NCBI GenBank assembly: GCA_029240815.1
Contig: JARDZO010000111.1
Span: 1-16,217 of the forward strand
Direction of reading: 5' to 3'
Source of the DNA: Brevibacillus sp.
GTDB lineage: Bacteria > Bacillota > Bacilli > Brevibacillales > Brevibacillaceae
DNA: 16,217 nt
This document shows positions 7,141 through 12,670 of the stretch, piece by piece. Position numbers and translations under genes: made by a program. The notes under the pieces were generated by a model that was not told where the DNA came from, did no database searches, and saw nothing but the letters and a program-made list of their open reading frames with translations. Position 1 is the stretch's first letter. Each line of letters opens with the position of its first letter.

Positions 7141-7365
7141 ATGGCAGATATTACAGTAGATACAAAAGGAATGGCATGTCCGATGCCGATCGTAAAGGCA
7201 AAGAAAGCGTTGGACAGCTTGGCTCCTGGTCAAACTATGGAGGTGCTCTCCACAGATAAAGGATCTCTGAACGATTTTCAGGCATGGGTCAAACAAACCA
7301 AGAATGAGCTGGTTTCCCACGAAGAGGACAATGGAGTATTCAAATTCTTGGTCAAGAAAGCCTAA
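7141..7365 (+). CDS. yrkI: TusA family sulfur carrier (YrkI-like)
   Basis: A 74-residue single TusA domain with the motif KGMACPMPIVKAKKAL; Cys13 of the CPMP motif is the expected persulfide carrier. The start is the ATG at 7141 preceded by GAGGAGG; the frame is open further upstream but only across the end of yrkH. It is very similar to the TusA half of yrkF (shared CPMPIV, TDKGSL and F/MQ.W.K segments), so the two arose by duplication. It is the last gene of the first transcript, 49 bases after yrkH, and is followed by a hairpin terminator. It would shuttle sulfur between the rhodaneses and an acceptor. Confidence 0.95.
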   Translation: MADITVDTKGMACPMPIVKAKKALDSLAPGQTMEVLSTDKGSLNDFQAWVKQTKNELVSHEEDNGVFKFLVKKA

Positions 7366-7370
7366 AAATA

Positions 7371-7409
7371 AAATAAGCGAGCACGATGTGTAGTCGTGTT
7401 CGCTTATTT
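7371..7409. terminator. Bidirectional terminator after yrkI, overlapping the end of the zinc-ribbon gene
   Basis: AAATAAGCGAGCACGA pairs with TCGTGTTCGCTTATTT across a TGTGTAG loop. It ends the operon on the plus strand. On the minus strand the run of T after the stem (from TATTTTTAGG) suits the convergent 56-aa gene, whose stop codon and last codon lie inside the right arm. Confidence 0.8.
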
Positions 7410-7574
7410 CACATCCTCATAGATGATGCGAATTCCCAAGTGCCCAAAGGTCTCTTCCTTGTAATGACCATTTGGACAAATTTTTTCACAGCGTAATTCA
7501 TCTATATGAGAATGCAACGGCTCGTTACAGGTTGGGCAACGGTGCTGAAAGATCGATTTCAAATACCGAATCAT
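7404..7574 (-). CDS. 56-residue zinc-ribbon protein, function unknown
   Basis: A short minus-strand gene from an ATG at 7572-7574 to a TAA at 7404-7406. The 56-residue product contains C13-P-T-C16 and C29-x3-C33 followed by PNGH37, the pattern of a small zinc ribbon. The remainder is hydrophilic with a basic start (MIRYLKSIFQHR). AAGGTG lies about six bases before the ATG. It is antisense to the sulfur transcript, between yrkI and yrkJ, and its end is inside the shared terminator. The paired cysteines in a coding frame with a ribosome site make it convincing. It may bind zinc or, given its neighbours, sense thiol stress, but that second idea is only inference. I do not recognise a named family. 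Confidence 0.75.
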   Translation of the reverse strand: MIRYLKSIFQHRCPTCNEPLHSHIDELRCEKICPNGHYKEETFGHLGIRIIYEDVK

Positions 7575-7649
7575 TTATATCACCTTATTCACATTAAATT
7601 ACTTGGATTTATTTTACCTGATAATCCTTCATTTGAAAAGCTGTCAGAA

Positions 7650-7678
7650 CATTCTCAAGCCGTCACTATTTGAGAATG
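7650..7678 (+). promoter_or_regulatory. Inverted repeat in the yrkJ leader
   Basis: CATTCTCAA (7650-7658) and TTGAGAATG (7670-7678) form a perfect 9-base inverted repeat with an 11-base spacer. Its right arm touches the GGAGGGAGG ribosome site of yrkJ. It could be an RNA hairpin affecting translation or a DNA operator. It is unlike the TACC-N6-GGTA sites elsewhere in the cluster. I see no convincing promoter just upstream. Confidence 0.5.
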
Positions 7679-7690
7679 GAGGGAGGACGT

Positions 7691-8482
7691 ATGGACGTTT
7701 TATTGTTTTTACTCATGCTATCACTGGGCCTAATCGGTTCCTTCTTTTCTGGATTACTCGGAATTGGCGGGGCGATCATTAACTACCCATTACTGTTATT
7801 TGTGCCGGATTGGCTGAATGTTGCCCATTTCTCCGCGCAGGAAGTATCCTCGATTTCCATGTTCCAGGTGTTTTTTGCCTCTTTGTCAGGGGTGTTGGCG
7901 TTCCGCAAAAAAAACGGAAAAGACTCGCCGCTTATTCATAAAGGGCTAGTAAAGGATATGGGGTTCAGTATCCTCTTGGGGAGCTTGCTGGGTGGATTTA
8001 TATCAAAGTATTTAACGGGAGAAAGCATCAATCTCGTCTATGGGATCTTGGCTGTAGCTGCCGTCGTCCTCATGCTGATCAAAAACAAAGGAAAAGAAGA
8101 AAACGTACAGGATGTGACTTACCACCGGGGAATTGCGATTCCGTCTGCTTTCGTCGTCGGGATCGTGTCTGGCATTGTAGGGGCAGGCGGTGCCTTTGTT
8201 CTCATTCCGATCATGTTGACCGTCCTGAAGATCCCTACCAGAGTCACGATTGCATCGTCTTTAGCCATTGTATTCATTTCCGCAATTGGTGGTGTGTTGG
8301 GGAAGCTGACTACGGGACACATTCCGTTGTGGCCCGTTTTGTTTACCGTGATCGGTAGCGTAATAGGCGCACCTCTTGGCAGCAGAGTCAGTGCCAAGAT
8401 GAATGTGAACGTTCTGCGTTACGGGTTGCTCATCCTGATCTGTGCGACTGCAATCAAAATTTGGAGTGACATCATCCTGTAA
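7691..8482 (+). CDS. yrkJ: TauE/SafE family sulfite or sulfur-anion exporter (YrkJ-like)
   Basis: A 263-residue integral membrane protein with about seven to eight hydrophobic segments and the internal repeat of the TauE/SafE family: GLLGIGGAIINYPLL near the start and GIVGAGGAFVLIPIM in the second half. It probably exports sulfite, thiosulfate or another sulfur anion produced by the persulfide dioxygenase. The start is the ATG at 7691 behind GGAGGGAGG; a TTG 21 bases upstream lies inside the inverted repeat and is rejected. It follows the terminator and the antisense zinc-ribbon gene, so it is probably read from its own promoter or by read-through. yrkE starts 92 bases later behind its own promoter. 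The true substrate cannot be told from sequence. Confidence 0.9.
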   Translation: MDVLLFLLMLSLGLIGSFFSGLLGIGGAIINYPLLLFVPDWLNVAHFSAQEVSSISMFQVFFASLSGVLAFRKKNGKDSPLIHKGLVKDMGFSILLGSLLGGFISKYLTGESINLVYGILAVAAVVLMLIKNKGKEENVQDVTYHRGIAIPSAFVVGIVSGIVGAGGAFVLIPIMLTVLKIPTRVTIASSLAIVFISAIGGVLGKLTTGHIPLWPVLFTVIGSVIGAPLGSRVSAKMNVNVLRYGLLILICATAIKIWSDIIL

Positions 8483-8503
8483 ACGGAATTCTACAAATTT
8501 CCG

Positions 8504-8531
8504 TTGCAATCGCGCTCCATTGAGTTAAAAT
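8504..8531 (+). promoter_or_regulatory. Probable promoter of yrkE
   Basis: TTGCAA (8504-8509) and TAAAAT (8526-8531) are 16 bases apart. The -10 box sits in the same place relative to the operator as in the other two promoters of the cluster, which supports this reading over an alternative pair, TTGAGT/TATAAG, with an 18-base spacer. Confidence 0.6.
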
Positions 8532-8546
8532 TACCTATAGGGGTAT
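8531..8546 (+). promoter_or_regulatory. CstR/CsoR-type operator, site 2
   Basis: TTACCTATAGGGGTAT has the TACC-N6-GGTA core and matches site 1 at 14 of 16 positions. It abuts the -10 box of yrkE and would cover the start site. Confidence 0.78.
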
Positions 8547-8574
8547 AAGTATAAAAATCGGGAGGGTCTTTTCA

Positions 8575-9057
8575 ATGGAAGCTCAAAAAGAAAAAACAAC
8601 GATTGTCCTATTTAGCGGGGATTTAGATAAAGCGATAGCAGCCTTTATTATTGCGAACGGTGCGGCAGCCTATGATCATGACGTGACGATATTCTTTACG
8701 TTCTGGGGTTTGAACACGATGCGCAAAGACGAGATCGTCAAAGTGAACAAAGGCTTTCTGGAAAAGGCATTTGGCTGGATGATGCCGCGTGGTGCGAAAA
8801 AGCTCGGATTGTCCAAAATGAATATGATGGGTATGGGTCCTGAGATGATCAAAAACGTCATGAAAAAGCACAACGCCTTGACGCTGCCACAACTGATTGA
8901 GCTGGCTCAGGAGCAAGGCGTGAAGCTGGTAGCTTGCACAATGACCATGGATCTTTTGGGCCTACAGCAAGAAGAACTACTAGACGGGATGGAATATGCA
9001 GGGGTAGCGGCTTATCTGGGCGATGCTACACAAGCAAAAGTAAATCTGTTTATTTAA
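8575..9057 (+). CDS. yrkE: DsrE/DsrF-like sulfur-trafficking protein (YrkE-like)
   Basis: A 160-residue DsrE-fold protein. It starts with the strand-turn TIVLFSGDLDKAIAAFI (9-25), has the hydrophobic strand VTIFFTFWGL (37-46), and carries a single cysteine, Cys121, in VACTMTMDLLGL, the conserved position of the sulfur-accepting cysteine in this group. A Met-rich stretch (KMNMMGMG, 81-88) lies in the middle. It is predicted to accept persulfide sulfur from rhodanese or TusA partners. AGGG precedes the ATG with a somewhat long gap. It has its own operator-controlled promoter and lies directly upstream of the regulator gene. Bacillus subtilis YrkE is the apparent counterpart. Confidence 0.9.
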   Translation: MEAQKEKTTIVLFSGDLDKAIAAFIIANGAAAYDHDVTIFFTFWGLNTMRKDEIVKVNKGFLEKAFGWMMPRGAKKLGLSKMNMMGMGPEMIKNVMKKHNALTLPQLIELAQEQGVKLVACTMTMDLLGLQQEELLDGMEYAGVAAYLGDATQAKVNLFI

Positions 9058-9073
9058 GCCGCTTCCTTTTTCG

Positions 9074-9095
9074 TATAATATACCTGTATAGGTAG
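9074..9095 (+). promoter_or_regulatory. -10 box and CstR/CsoR-type operator, site 3 (autoregulation)
   Basis: A perfect TATAAT (9074-9079) is directly followed by ATACCTGTATAGGTAG (9080-9095), whose core TACCT-N4-AGGTA is a perfect inverted repeat and fits TACC-N6-GGTA. No good -35 box is seen at 16-18 bases. The site lies just before the regulator gene, so the regulator probably controls itself. Confidence 0.72.
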
Positions 9096-9112
9096 AAACG
9101 GGAGGAAATTTC

Positions 9113-9379
9113 ATGGACTACAACTACGGTGAAGATATTAAAAGACGTTTGCGCAGAATCGAGGGACAAGTTCGCGGGGTTTTGAAAATGATGGAGGATC
9201 AGAAAAACTGCAAGGAAGTAGTCGCCCAGTTATCTGCTGTGCGAAATGCATCGGATCGTGCTATCGCTCAGATCGTGGCGGAAAATCTCCAACGCTGTTT
9301 GTTGGACGAACAAGCGGCGGGTGGAGACACCAGCAAGATGGTGAAAGAAGCTGTTGAACTGTTGGTGAAAAGCCGCTAA
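9113..9379 (+). CDS. cstR: CsoR-family repressor of the CstR (persulfide-sensing) type
   Basis: An 88-residue all-helical regulator of the CsoR/RcnR family, with the N-terminal signature RRLRRIEGQVRGVLKMMED (11-29). It is expected to be a tetramer that releases its operator when its cysteines become persulfidated. In copper-sensing CsoR the ligands are Cys-His-Cys. Here the two cysteines are kept (Cys33 and Cys62) but the His position is Asn58 (NLQRC), which argues against copper and for CstR-type sulfur sensing. GGAGG precedes the ATG and a TACC-N6-GGTA palindrome lies in the promoter. Genes of sulfur transfer on both sides agree with this role. Bacillus subtilis YrkD is the positional equivalent. 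Confidence 0.92.
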   Translation: MDYNYGEDIKRRLRRIEGQVRGVLKMMEDQKNCKEVVAQLSAVRNASDRAIAQIVAENLQRCLLDEQAAGGDTSKMVKEAVELLVKSR

Positions 9380-9396
9380 AACGAAAGGGTGTCAGT

Positions 9397-9786
9397 ATGG
9401 ATTTCTCGACTATTCTCTTGATCATCGCGTATGCCGTCACGACCTGGTATTTGGTATCGCGCTTCATGCCTGTGAAGGGACTTCAAAATTTAACGGCAGA
9501 ACAATTTAAAGAGCGAGTGAATCAAAAAAGCAGAGTGATGTTGATCGATGTGAGGGAGCCTCATGAATACAAGAGGGGCTACATCCCATCTGCAGTCAAC
9601 ATACCTCTGTCCCAACTGAAAAGCCGTATCAAGGAAATATCCAATAAGAACGATGTATTGCTCTATTGCCGCAGTGGCATGCGCAGCAAACAGGCAGCCA
9701 AAGTCTTGAGTAAGCATGGCTTTACCAACATGGCTCATCTAAAAGGCGGCATTTCTACGTGGAGCGGTGCAGTCAAAAAGAAATAA
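9397..9786 (+). CDS. Membrane-anchored rhodanese
   Basis: A 129-residue protein with one N-terminal membrane segment (about 4-22, STILLIIAYAVTTWYLV) followed by a complete rhodanese domain. It shows IDVREPHEYKRGYIPSA (50-66), active loop CRSGMRS with Cys91, and the ending GGISTWSG. The positive charges right after the membrane segment (SRFMPVK) suggest that the domain faces the cytoplasm. It begins 17 bases after the regulator gene behind AAAGGGTG, so the two are co-transcribed, and a terminator follows. It could move sulfur at the membrane, for instance near the YrkJ exporter or quinone-linked sulfide oxidation, though no sulfide:quinone reductase is encoded in the window. Confidence 0.92.
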   Translation: MDFSTILLIIAYAVTTWYLVSRFMPVKGLQNLTAEQFKERVNQKSRVMLIDVREPHEYKRGYIPSAVNIPLSQLKSRIKEISNKNDVLLYCRSGMRSKQAAKVLSKHGFTNMAHLKGGISTWSGAVKKK

Positions 9787-9788
9787 AA

Positions 9789-9842
9789 GAAAAACCCACT
9801 GCGATGGATGCCCAAATGCACACCATGAACTGTGGGTTTTTC
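9789..9842 (+). terminator. Terminator of the cstR-rhodanese transcript
   Basis: GAAAAACCCAC (9789-9799) pairs with GTGGGTTTTTC (9832-9842). Inner ATGG/CCAT and TGC/GCA pairings shorten the loop. It ends the sulfur island. Confidence 0.78.
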
Positions 9843-9921
9843 ACTATTAATAAGCGATCCAGCCAGAGAAGTGATTTAACAAGGGTGCCTTGTCCTTTTT
9901 CAATGAACAGGGAATACGGCC

Positions 9922-9950
9922 TTGACAACTCGGTTTGTTGTAACTAAAAT
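9922..9950 (+). promoter_or_regulatory. Strong sigma-A-type promoter upstream of the YwnB-like gene
   Basis: TTGACA (9922-9927) and TAAAAT (9945-9950) are separated by 17 bases. The start site near 9957 would give a leader of about 125 bases before the oxidoreductase gene. Confidence 0.75.
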
Positions 9951-9959
9951 GATTACAAC
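9939..9959 (+). promoter_or_regulatory. Palindromic operator candidate A (TGTAAC-N8-TTACAAC)
   Basis: The arms TGTTGTAA (9936-9943) and TTACAACA (9953-9960) form a perfect 8-base inverted repeat. The -10 box lies in the 9-base spacer between them, so binding would repress. The regulator is not in the window. Confidence 0.6.
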
Positions 9960-9999
9960 AGGGAGACGAACACACGCCTTGTTCTTTTTTTGCAGATGA

Positions 10000-10020
10000 T
10001 GTAACTGATTGTGTTACAAC
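10000..10020 (+). promoter_or_regulatory. Palindromic operator candidate B (TGTAAC-N8-TTACAAC)
   Basis: TGTAAC and TTACAAC recur with the same 8-base spacing 61 bases downstream of site A. The site overlaps a weaker possible promoter (TTGTGT 10009-10014, TAATAC 10033-10038). Confidence 0.55.
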
Positions 10021-10083
10021 TGATCTATCGGGTAATACGATTGCTATATTTGACCAATCCTACTTTTATGGAGGGAAACAAGC

Positions 10084-10719
10084 ATGAAAATCGCCATTGT
10101 TGGAGCAAGTGGTAAAGCAGGTAAATTGATCGCGAAGGAAGCACTGGATCGTGGTCATGAAGTGACGGCAATCGTTCGCGATGCAGCGAAAATAACCGAC
10201 ACAAGCGTGGCTGTTCTGGAAAAAGACGTATTCGCACTGAAATCCGATGATCTGAAAGGCTTTGACGTCGTAGTCAATGCATTTGGGGCCCCTCTCGGTC
10301 AGGAACATCTGCACGTGGAAGCTGGAAATGTACTGATCGAAACGATGAAGGGTGTGCCGAACACTCGATTGCTCGTAGTGGGTGGAGCAGGCAGCTTGTT
10401 CGTGGATGAAGCAAAAACTACTCGCGTATTGGAAACGCCAGATTTTCCAGAAATGTTTTTGGCTACTGCTCAAAACCAGGGGGAGAATTTGCGCATTCTG
10501 CAGGGAACCGATTCCATTCAATGGACGTTCCTCAGCCCCTCTGCCTTTTTTGATGCAGAAGGAGTACGCAGCGGTTCCTATGTAGCAGGAAAAGATCATT
10601 TGCTGGTGAATGCAAGCGGACAAAGCTACATCAGCTATGCTGACTACGCCATTGCTGTCCTGGATGAAATCGAAAATCCGCAGCACCGCAACGAACGCTT
10701 TACAGTAGGATCGAAATAA
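10084..10719 (+). CDS. NAD(P)-binding oxidoreductase, NmrA/YwnB-like
   Basis: A 211-residue Rossmann-fold protein of the atypical short-chain dehydrogenase type. The N-terminus KIAIVGASGKAGKLIAKEAL holds the dinucleotide motif GASGKAG (7-13). It is followed by DVVVNAFGAP and LLVVGGAGSLFVD, where this group has its cofactor-proximal loops. The length and the C-terminal ISYADYAIAVLDEIE segment fit Bacillus subtilis YwnB and relatives, of unknown substrate. GGAGGG lies before the ATG. It stands alone, between the terminator of the sulfur island and its own terminator, with a long leader carrying two palindromes. Regulation by a small-molecule or redox repressor is likely but not shown. A gene symbol is withheld because several paralogues exist in this family. 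Confidence 0.88.
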   Translation: MKIAIVGASGKAGKLIAKEALDRGHEVTAIVRDAAKITDTSVAVLEKDVFALKSDDLKGFDVVVNAFGAPLGQEHLHVEAGNVLIETMKGVPNTRLLVVGGAGSLFVDEAKTTRVLETPDFPEMFLATAQNQGENLRILQGTDSIQWTFLSPSAFFDAEGVRSGSYVAGKDHLLVNASGQSYISYADYAIAVLDEIENPQHRNERFTVGSK

Positions 10720-10754
10720 GAAGGAAGTATCCAGGGAAACGAATGGAAACAAGC

Positions 10755-10787
10755 AAAGACCAGCCCTTTTTTGAGCTGGTCTTTTTG
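10755..10787 (+). terminator. Terminator after the YwnB-like gene
   Basis: AAAGACCAGC (10755-10764) and GCTGGTCTTT (10775-10784) form a perfect 10-base stem followed by T residues. It lies just beyond the convergent DUF4870 gene stop and may help both. Confidence 0.88.
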
Positions 10788-10802
10788 TATACATCGGTTG
10801 CC

Positions 10803-11111
10803 TTATCGCACCAACGATCCAATCACCGGATAATGAAACGGTCTCCCTTTCAGAGAGTAGACGATCCCTTTAATCGGATAGTAGATTCCCATCAACCCGA
10901 AAACGATCAGGAATGGAATGCCGATCAATATGAATGAGAGCGCCCAGGAAATACCGATGAGTATTCCTATGATTACGTGAAACAAGAGAGCTTGTAATGC
11001 CATATTTTTAGCATCGCGATCCTGCATGAGCAACCATACAATTAATGGCACCAGGAAGGGCGCGAAAAAGGCACTCGCATGTGTGATTGCTTTTACTCCG
11101 TTATAATTCAT
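10803..11111 (-). CDS. DUF4870 family small membrane protein
   Basis: A 102-residue protein with three hydrophobic segments. The N-terminal region (KAITHASAFFAPFLVPLIVWLL, about 6-27) is followed by a short loop with charged residues and NMALQALLFHVIIG, then a long hydrophobic section and a basic tail (YSLKGRPFHYP). This is the pattern of the DUF4870/Tic20-like family, whose function is unknown. The start is the ATG at 11109-11111 preceded by GAGGAGG at seven bases; the frame is open 11 codons further upstream but without a ribosome site. It is a single gene, convergent with the oxidoreductase and with its own candidate promoter. Confidence 0.85.
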   Translation of the reverse strand: MNYNGVKAITHASAFFAPFLVPLIVWLLMQDRDAKNMALQALLFHVIIGILIGISWALSFILIGIPFLIVFGLMGIYYPIKGIVYSLKGRPFHYPVIGSLVR

Positions 11112-11154
11112 TGAATAGTCCTCCTCGCCGATATGACGAAACATTTATGATCCT

Positions 11155-11183
11155 ATTGTACTTGAGTAATGCAACCGATAAAA
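11155..11183 (-). promoter_or_regulatory. Candidate promoter of the DUF4870 gene
   Basis: Read on the minus strand, TTTTAT (11178-11183) and TACAAT (11155-11160) are 17 bases apart. The -10 box is good; the -35 box is weak. The remaining 150 or so bases up to the methyltransferase gene hold no gene that I can see. Confidence 0.4.
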
Positions 11184-11275
11184 ACCATCAAAAGCGTGAT
11201 TTCCCGCTCCGACTGTAGACGGAGGAAAATTCTATTCTGATCGGTTACTGTTAATCTTAAGAAAATCTTTTGTTT

Positions 11276-11301
11276 TTTCACAAGTAATTCTAAATGTGAA
11301 A
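11276..11301 (+). promoter_or_regulatory. Inverted repeat upstream of the methyltransferase gene
   Basis: TTTCACA (11276-11282) and TGTGAAA (11295-11301) form a perfect 7-base inverted repeat with a 12-base spacer, about 43 bases before the start codon. It may be an operator. No clear promoter could be assigned around it. Confidence 0.35.
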
Positions 11302-11343
11302 CGGGTAAGATGACAGGTAAGGGTAAAAAAGGGGCGAAATGAT

Positions 11344-11931
11344 ATGATGATTGATTTCCATCAACCGATCAGCTTTAAAGAACGGATGATGTTTTTCTAT
11401 AACTTCTTGCAGGCACCAGGTCAAGTCGGGAGCATCACGCCAAGTTCTCATGCGTTGGCGAAGCAAATGATGAAACCAGTGGATTGGGAGAGAGCTCATA
11501 CCATCGTGGAATTGGGTGCGGGAACCGGCATTTTTACCAAATGGATCGATGAGCTGAAAAAGCAGGATGCGACTCTCGTATCCTTTGAAAAAGAAGCCAG
11601 CATGAGAAATCGTTTGGAACTGCAGTTCCCGGGAGCTCTGTTTCACGAGGATGCTGTGGAGTTGGTGAGTGTGCTGAGCGAGGCTGGATTAGGGAAGGCA
11701 GATGCCATCATTTCAGGCTTGCCATTCGCGAACTTTCCCCAATCGTTACGGGATCAAATTATGGAGCAAGTATACGCAGCACTGCGGTCAGGGGGAGTCT
11801 TTGTCGCGTTTCAATATTCATTGCAGATGAAAAAGCAGTTGCAAACGGTCTTTACGGATGTTTCTGTCAAAATGGTTCCGTTCAATCTGCCGCCTGCTTT
11901 TGTATATGTCTGTCGAAAAGAAATCGGATAG
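11344..11931 (+). CDS. SAM-dependent methyltransferase, phospholipid N-methyltransferase-like
   Basis: A 195-residue class I methyltransferase. The N-terminal FYNFLQAPGQVGSITPSSHAL (18-38) is characteristic of the bacterial phospholipid/ribosomal-adenine methyltransferase-like group. The SAM motif is VELGAGTG (55-62), acidic motif II is SFEKE (80-84), and SGLPF (124-128) stands at the position of the N/D-PP-Y/F catalytic motif. It could methylate phosphatidylethanolamine or another amine; rRNA adenine methylation is less likely because of the short length and the SGLPF motif. AAGGGG precedes the ATG. It is followed after 21 bases by a DedA-family gene, suggesting a membrane-lipid role. Confidence 0.83.
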   Translation: MMIDFHQPISFKERMMFFYNFLQAPGQVGSITPSSHALAKQMMKPVDWERAHTIVELGAGTGIFTKWIDELKKQDATLVSFEKEASMRNRLELQFPGALFHEDAVELVSVLSEAGLGKADAIISGLPFANFPQSLRDQIMEQVYAALRSGGVFVAFQYSLQMKKQLQTVFTDVSVKMVPFNLPPAFVYVCRKEIG

Positions 11932-11952
11932 AAAGGGAGGGGAGGGCTCAGC

Positions 11953-12591
11953 ATGGTAGTGGAAATGCTGACGGATTCGGTAGGCCAGTTTGGTTATTTT
12001 GCACTCTTTTTTCTCTTATGGCTGGGTATTGTCGGAATGCCGATTCCGGATGAAGTGATTGTTCTATCAGCAGGTGTTTTGACTGCGACTGGTGTGCTGC
12101 ATGTCATCCCTGCCTTTATTGCTACGTATTTGGGCGTCGTCTCCGGACTGTCGCTAGGCTACGTATTAGGCAGGACTGTGGGTGCTCCAGCATTGAATTG
12201 GATCGGGCGGAAAAAGGGGATGAACAAGTACGTAGCGCATGCGCAGTCGCTTTTGGAACGGTACGGAAGCTACGCGTTGTGCATCAGCTATTTTTTGCCG
12301 GTCGTCCGCCACGTCGTCCCCTATCTGGTGGGGATTGGAAAGATGACCTTTCGCCGATATGCTTTATTTTCGTATACAACTGGGCTGATTTGGACGCTAG
12401 TCTTGTTTGCGATTGGCCATTTCACCGGGAATAATGTCGCCTATCTAAACGCCAACTTGGGTACGCTGACGCAAGGAATGGCGGCAGGAGTAGCTGGTCT
12501 GGTTCTCGTCGCGGTGGTGGGCGTGTACGGCTACAAGGTGTGGAAAAGACGGAAGGAACGCGTCGTCACGTCCAAAGAATACAGCAAGTAA
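11953..12591 (+). CDS. DedA/SNARE-associated family membrane protein
   Basis: A 212-residue polytopic membrane protein of the DedA family. It shows the conserved GMPIPDE (28-34) with its acidic residue and SYFLPVVRHVVPYLVG (112-127) with the conserved Arg119, both needed in studied members. A basic cytoplasmic tail follows the last membrane segment (KVWKRRKERV). Known members move phospholipids or undecaprenyl phosphate across the membrane. GGGAGGGG lies before the ATG. It starts 21 bases after the methyltransferase gene and is followed by a terminator that begins within its stop codon, so the two form a bicistronic unit. The lipid substrate is not predictable. Confidence 0.92.
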   Translation: MVVEMLTDSVGQFGYFALFFLLWLGIVGMPIPDEVIVLSAGVLTATGVLHVIPAFIATYLGVVSGLSLGYVLGRTVGAPALNWIGRKKGMNKYVAHAQSLLERYGSYALCISYFLPVVRHVVPYLVGIGKMTFRRYALFSYTTGLIWTLVLFAIGHFTGNNVAYLNANLGTLTQGMAAGVAGLVLVAVVGVYGYKVWKRRKERVVTSKEYSK

Positions 12592-12616
12592 ACCTCTGCC
12601 CTCGCGGAGGTTTTTT
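12591..12616 (+). terminator. Terminator of the methyltransferase-DedA unit
   Basis: AACCTC (12591-12596) and GAGGTT (12607-12612) form a short GC-rich stem followed by six T. The left arm begins at the last base of the DedA stop codon. Confidence 0.78.
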
Positions 12617-12670
12617 CGTTGCAACCAAAAAGGAACGGCTCAGGGCTGCTAATCCCAGATTCGATCCAGC

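Noticed and set aside
9879..9900. Short hairpin ACAAGG-GTG-CCTTGT followed by T residues
   Set aside because: It has only six pairs and a three-base loop, with no gene ending nearby on the plus strand; the strong terminator at 9789-9842 already ends the transcript.
10066..10794. Long minus-strand open frame (242 codons) opposite the YwnB-like gene
   Set aside because: The plus strand has a clear Rossmann motif, ribosome site and promoter. The antisense product is Cys/His/Phe-rich, recognises no family, and runs across the terminator and the leader.
11207..11224. CTCCG/CGGAG hairpin between the DUF4870 and methyltransferase genes
   Set aside because: The stem is only five bases with no T-run and no gene end nearby, so neither a terminator nor a known riboswitch is supported.
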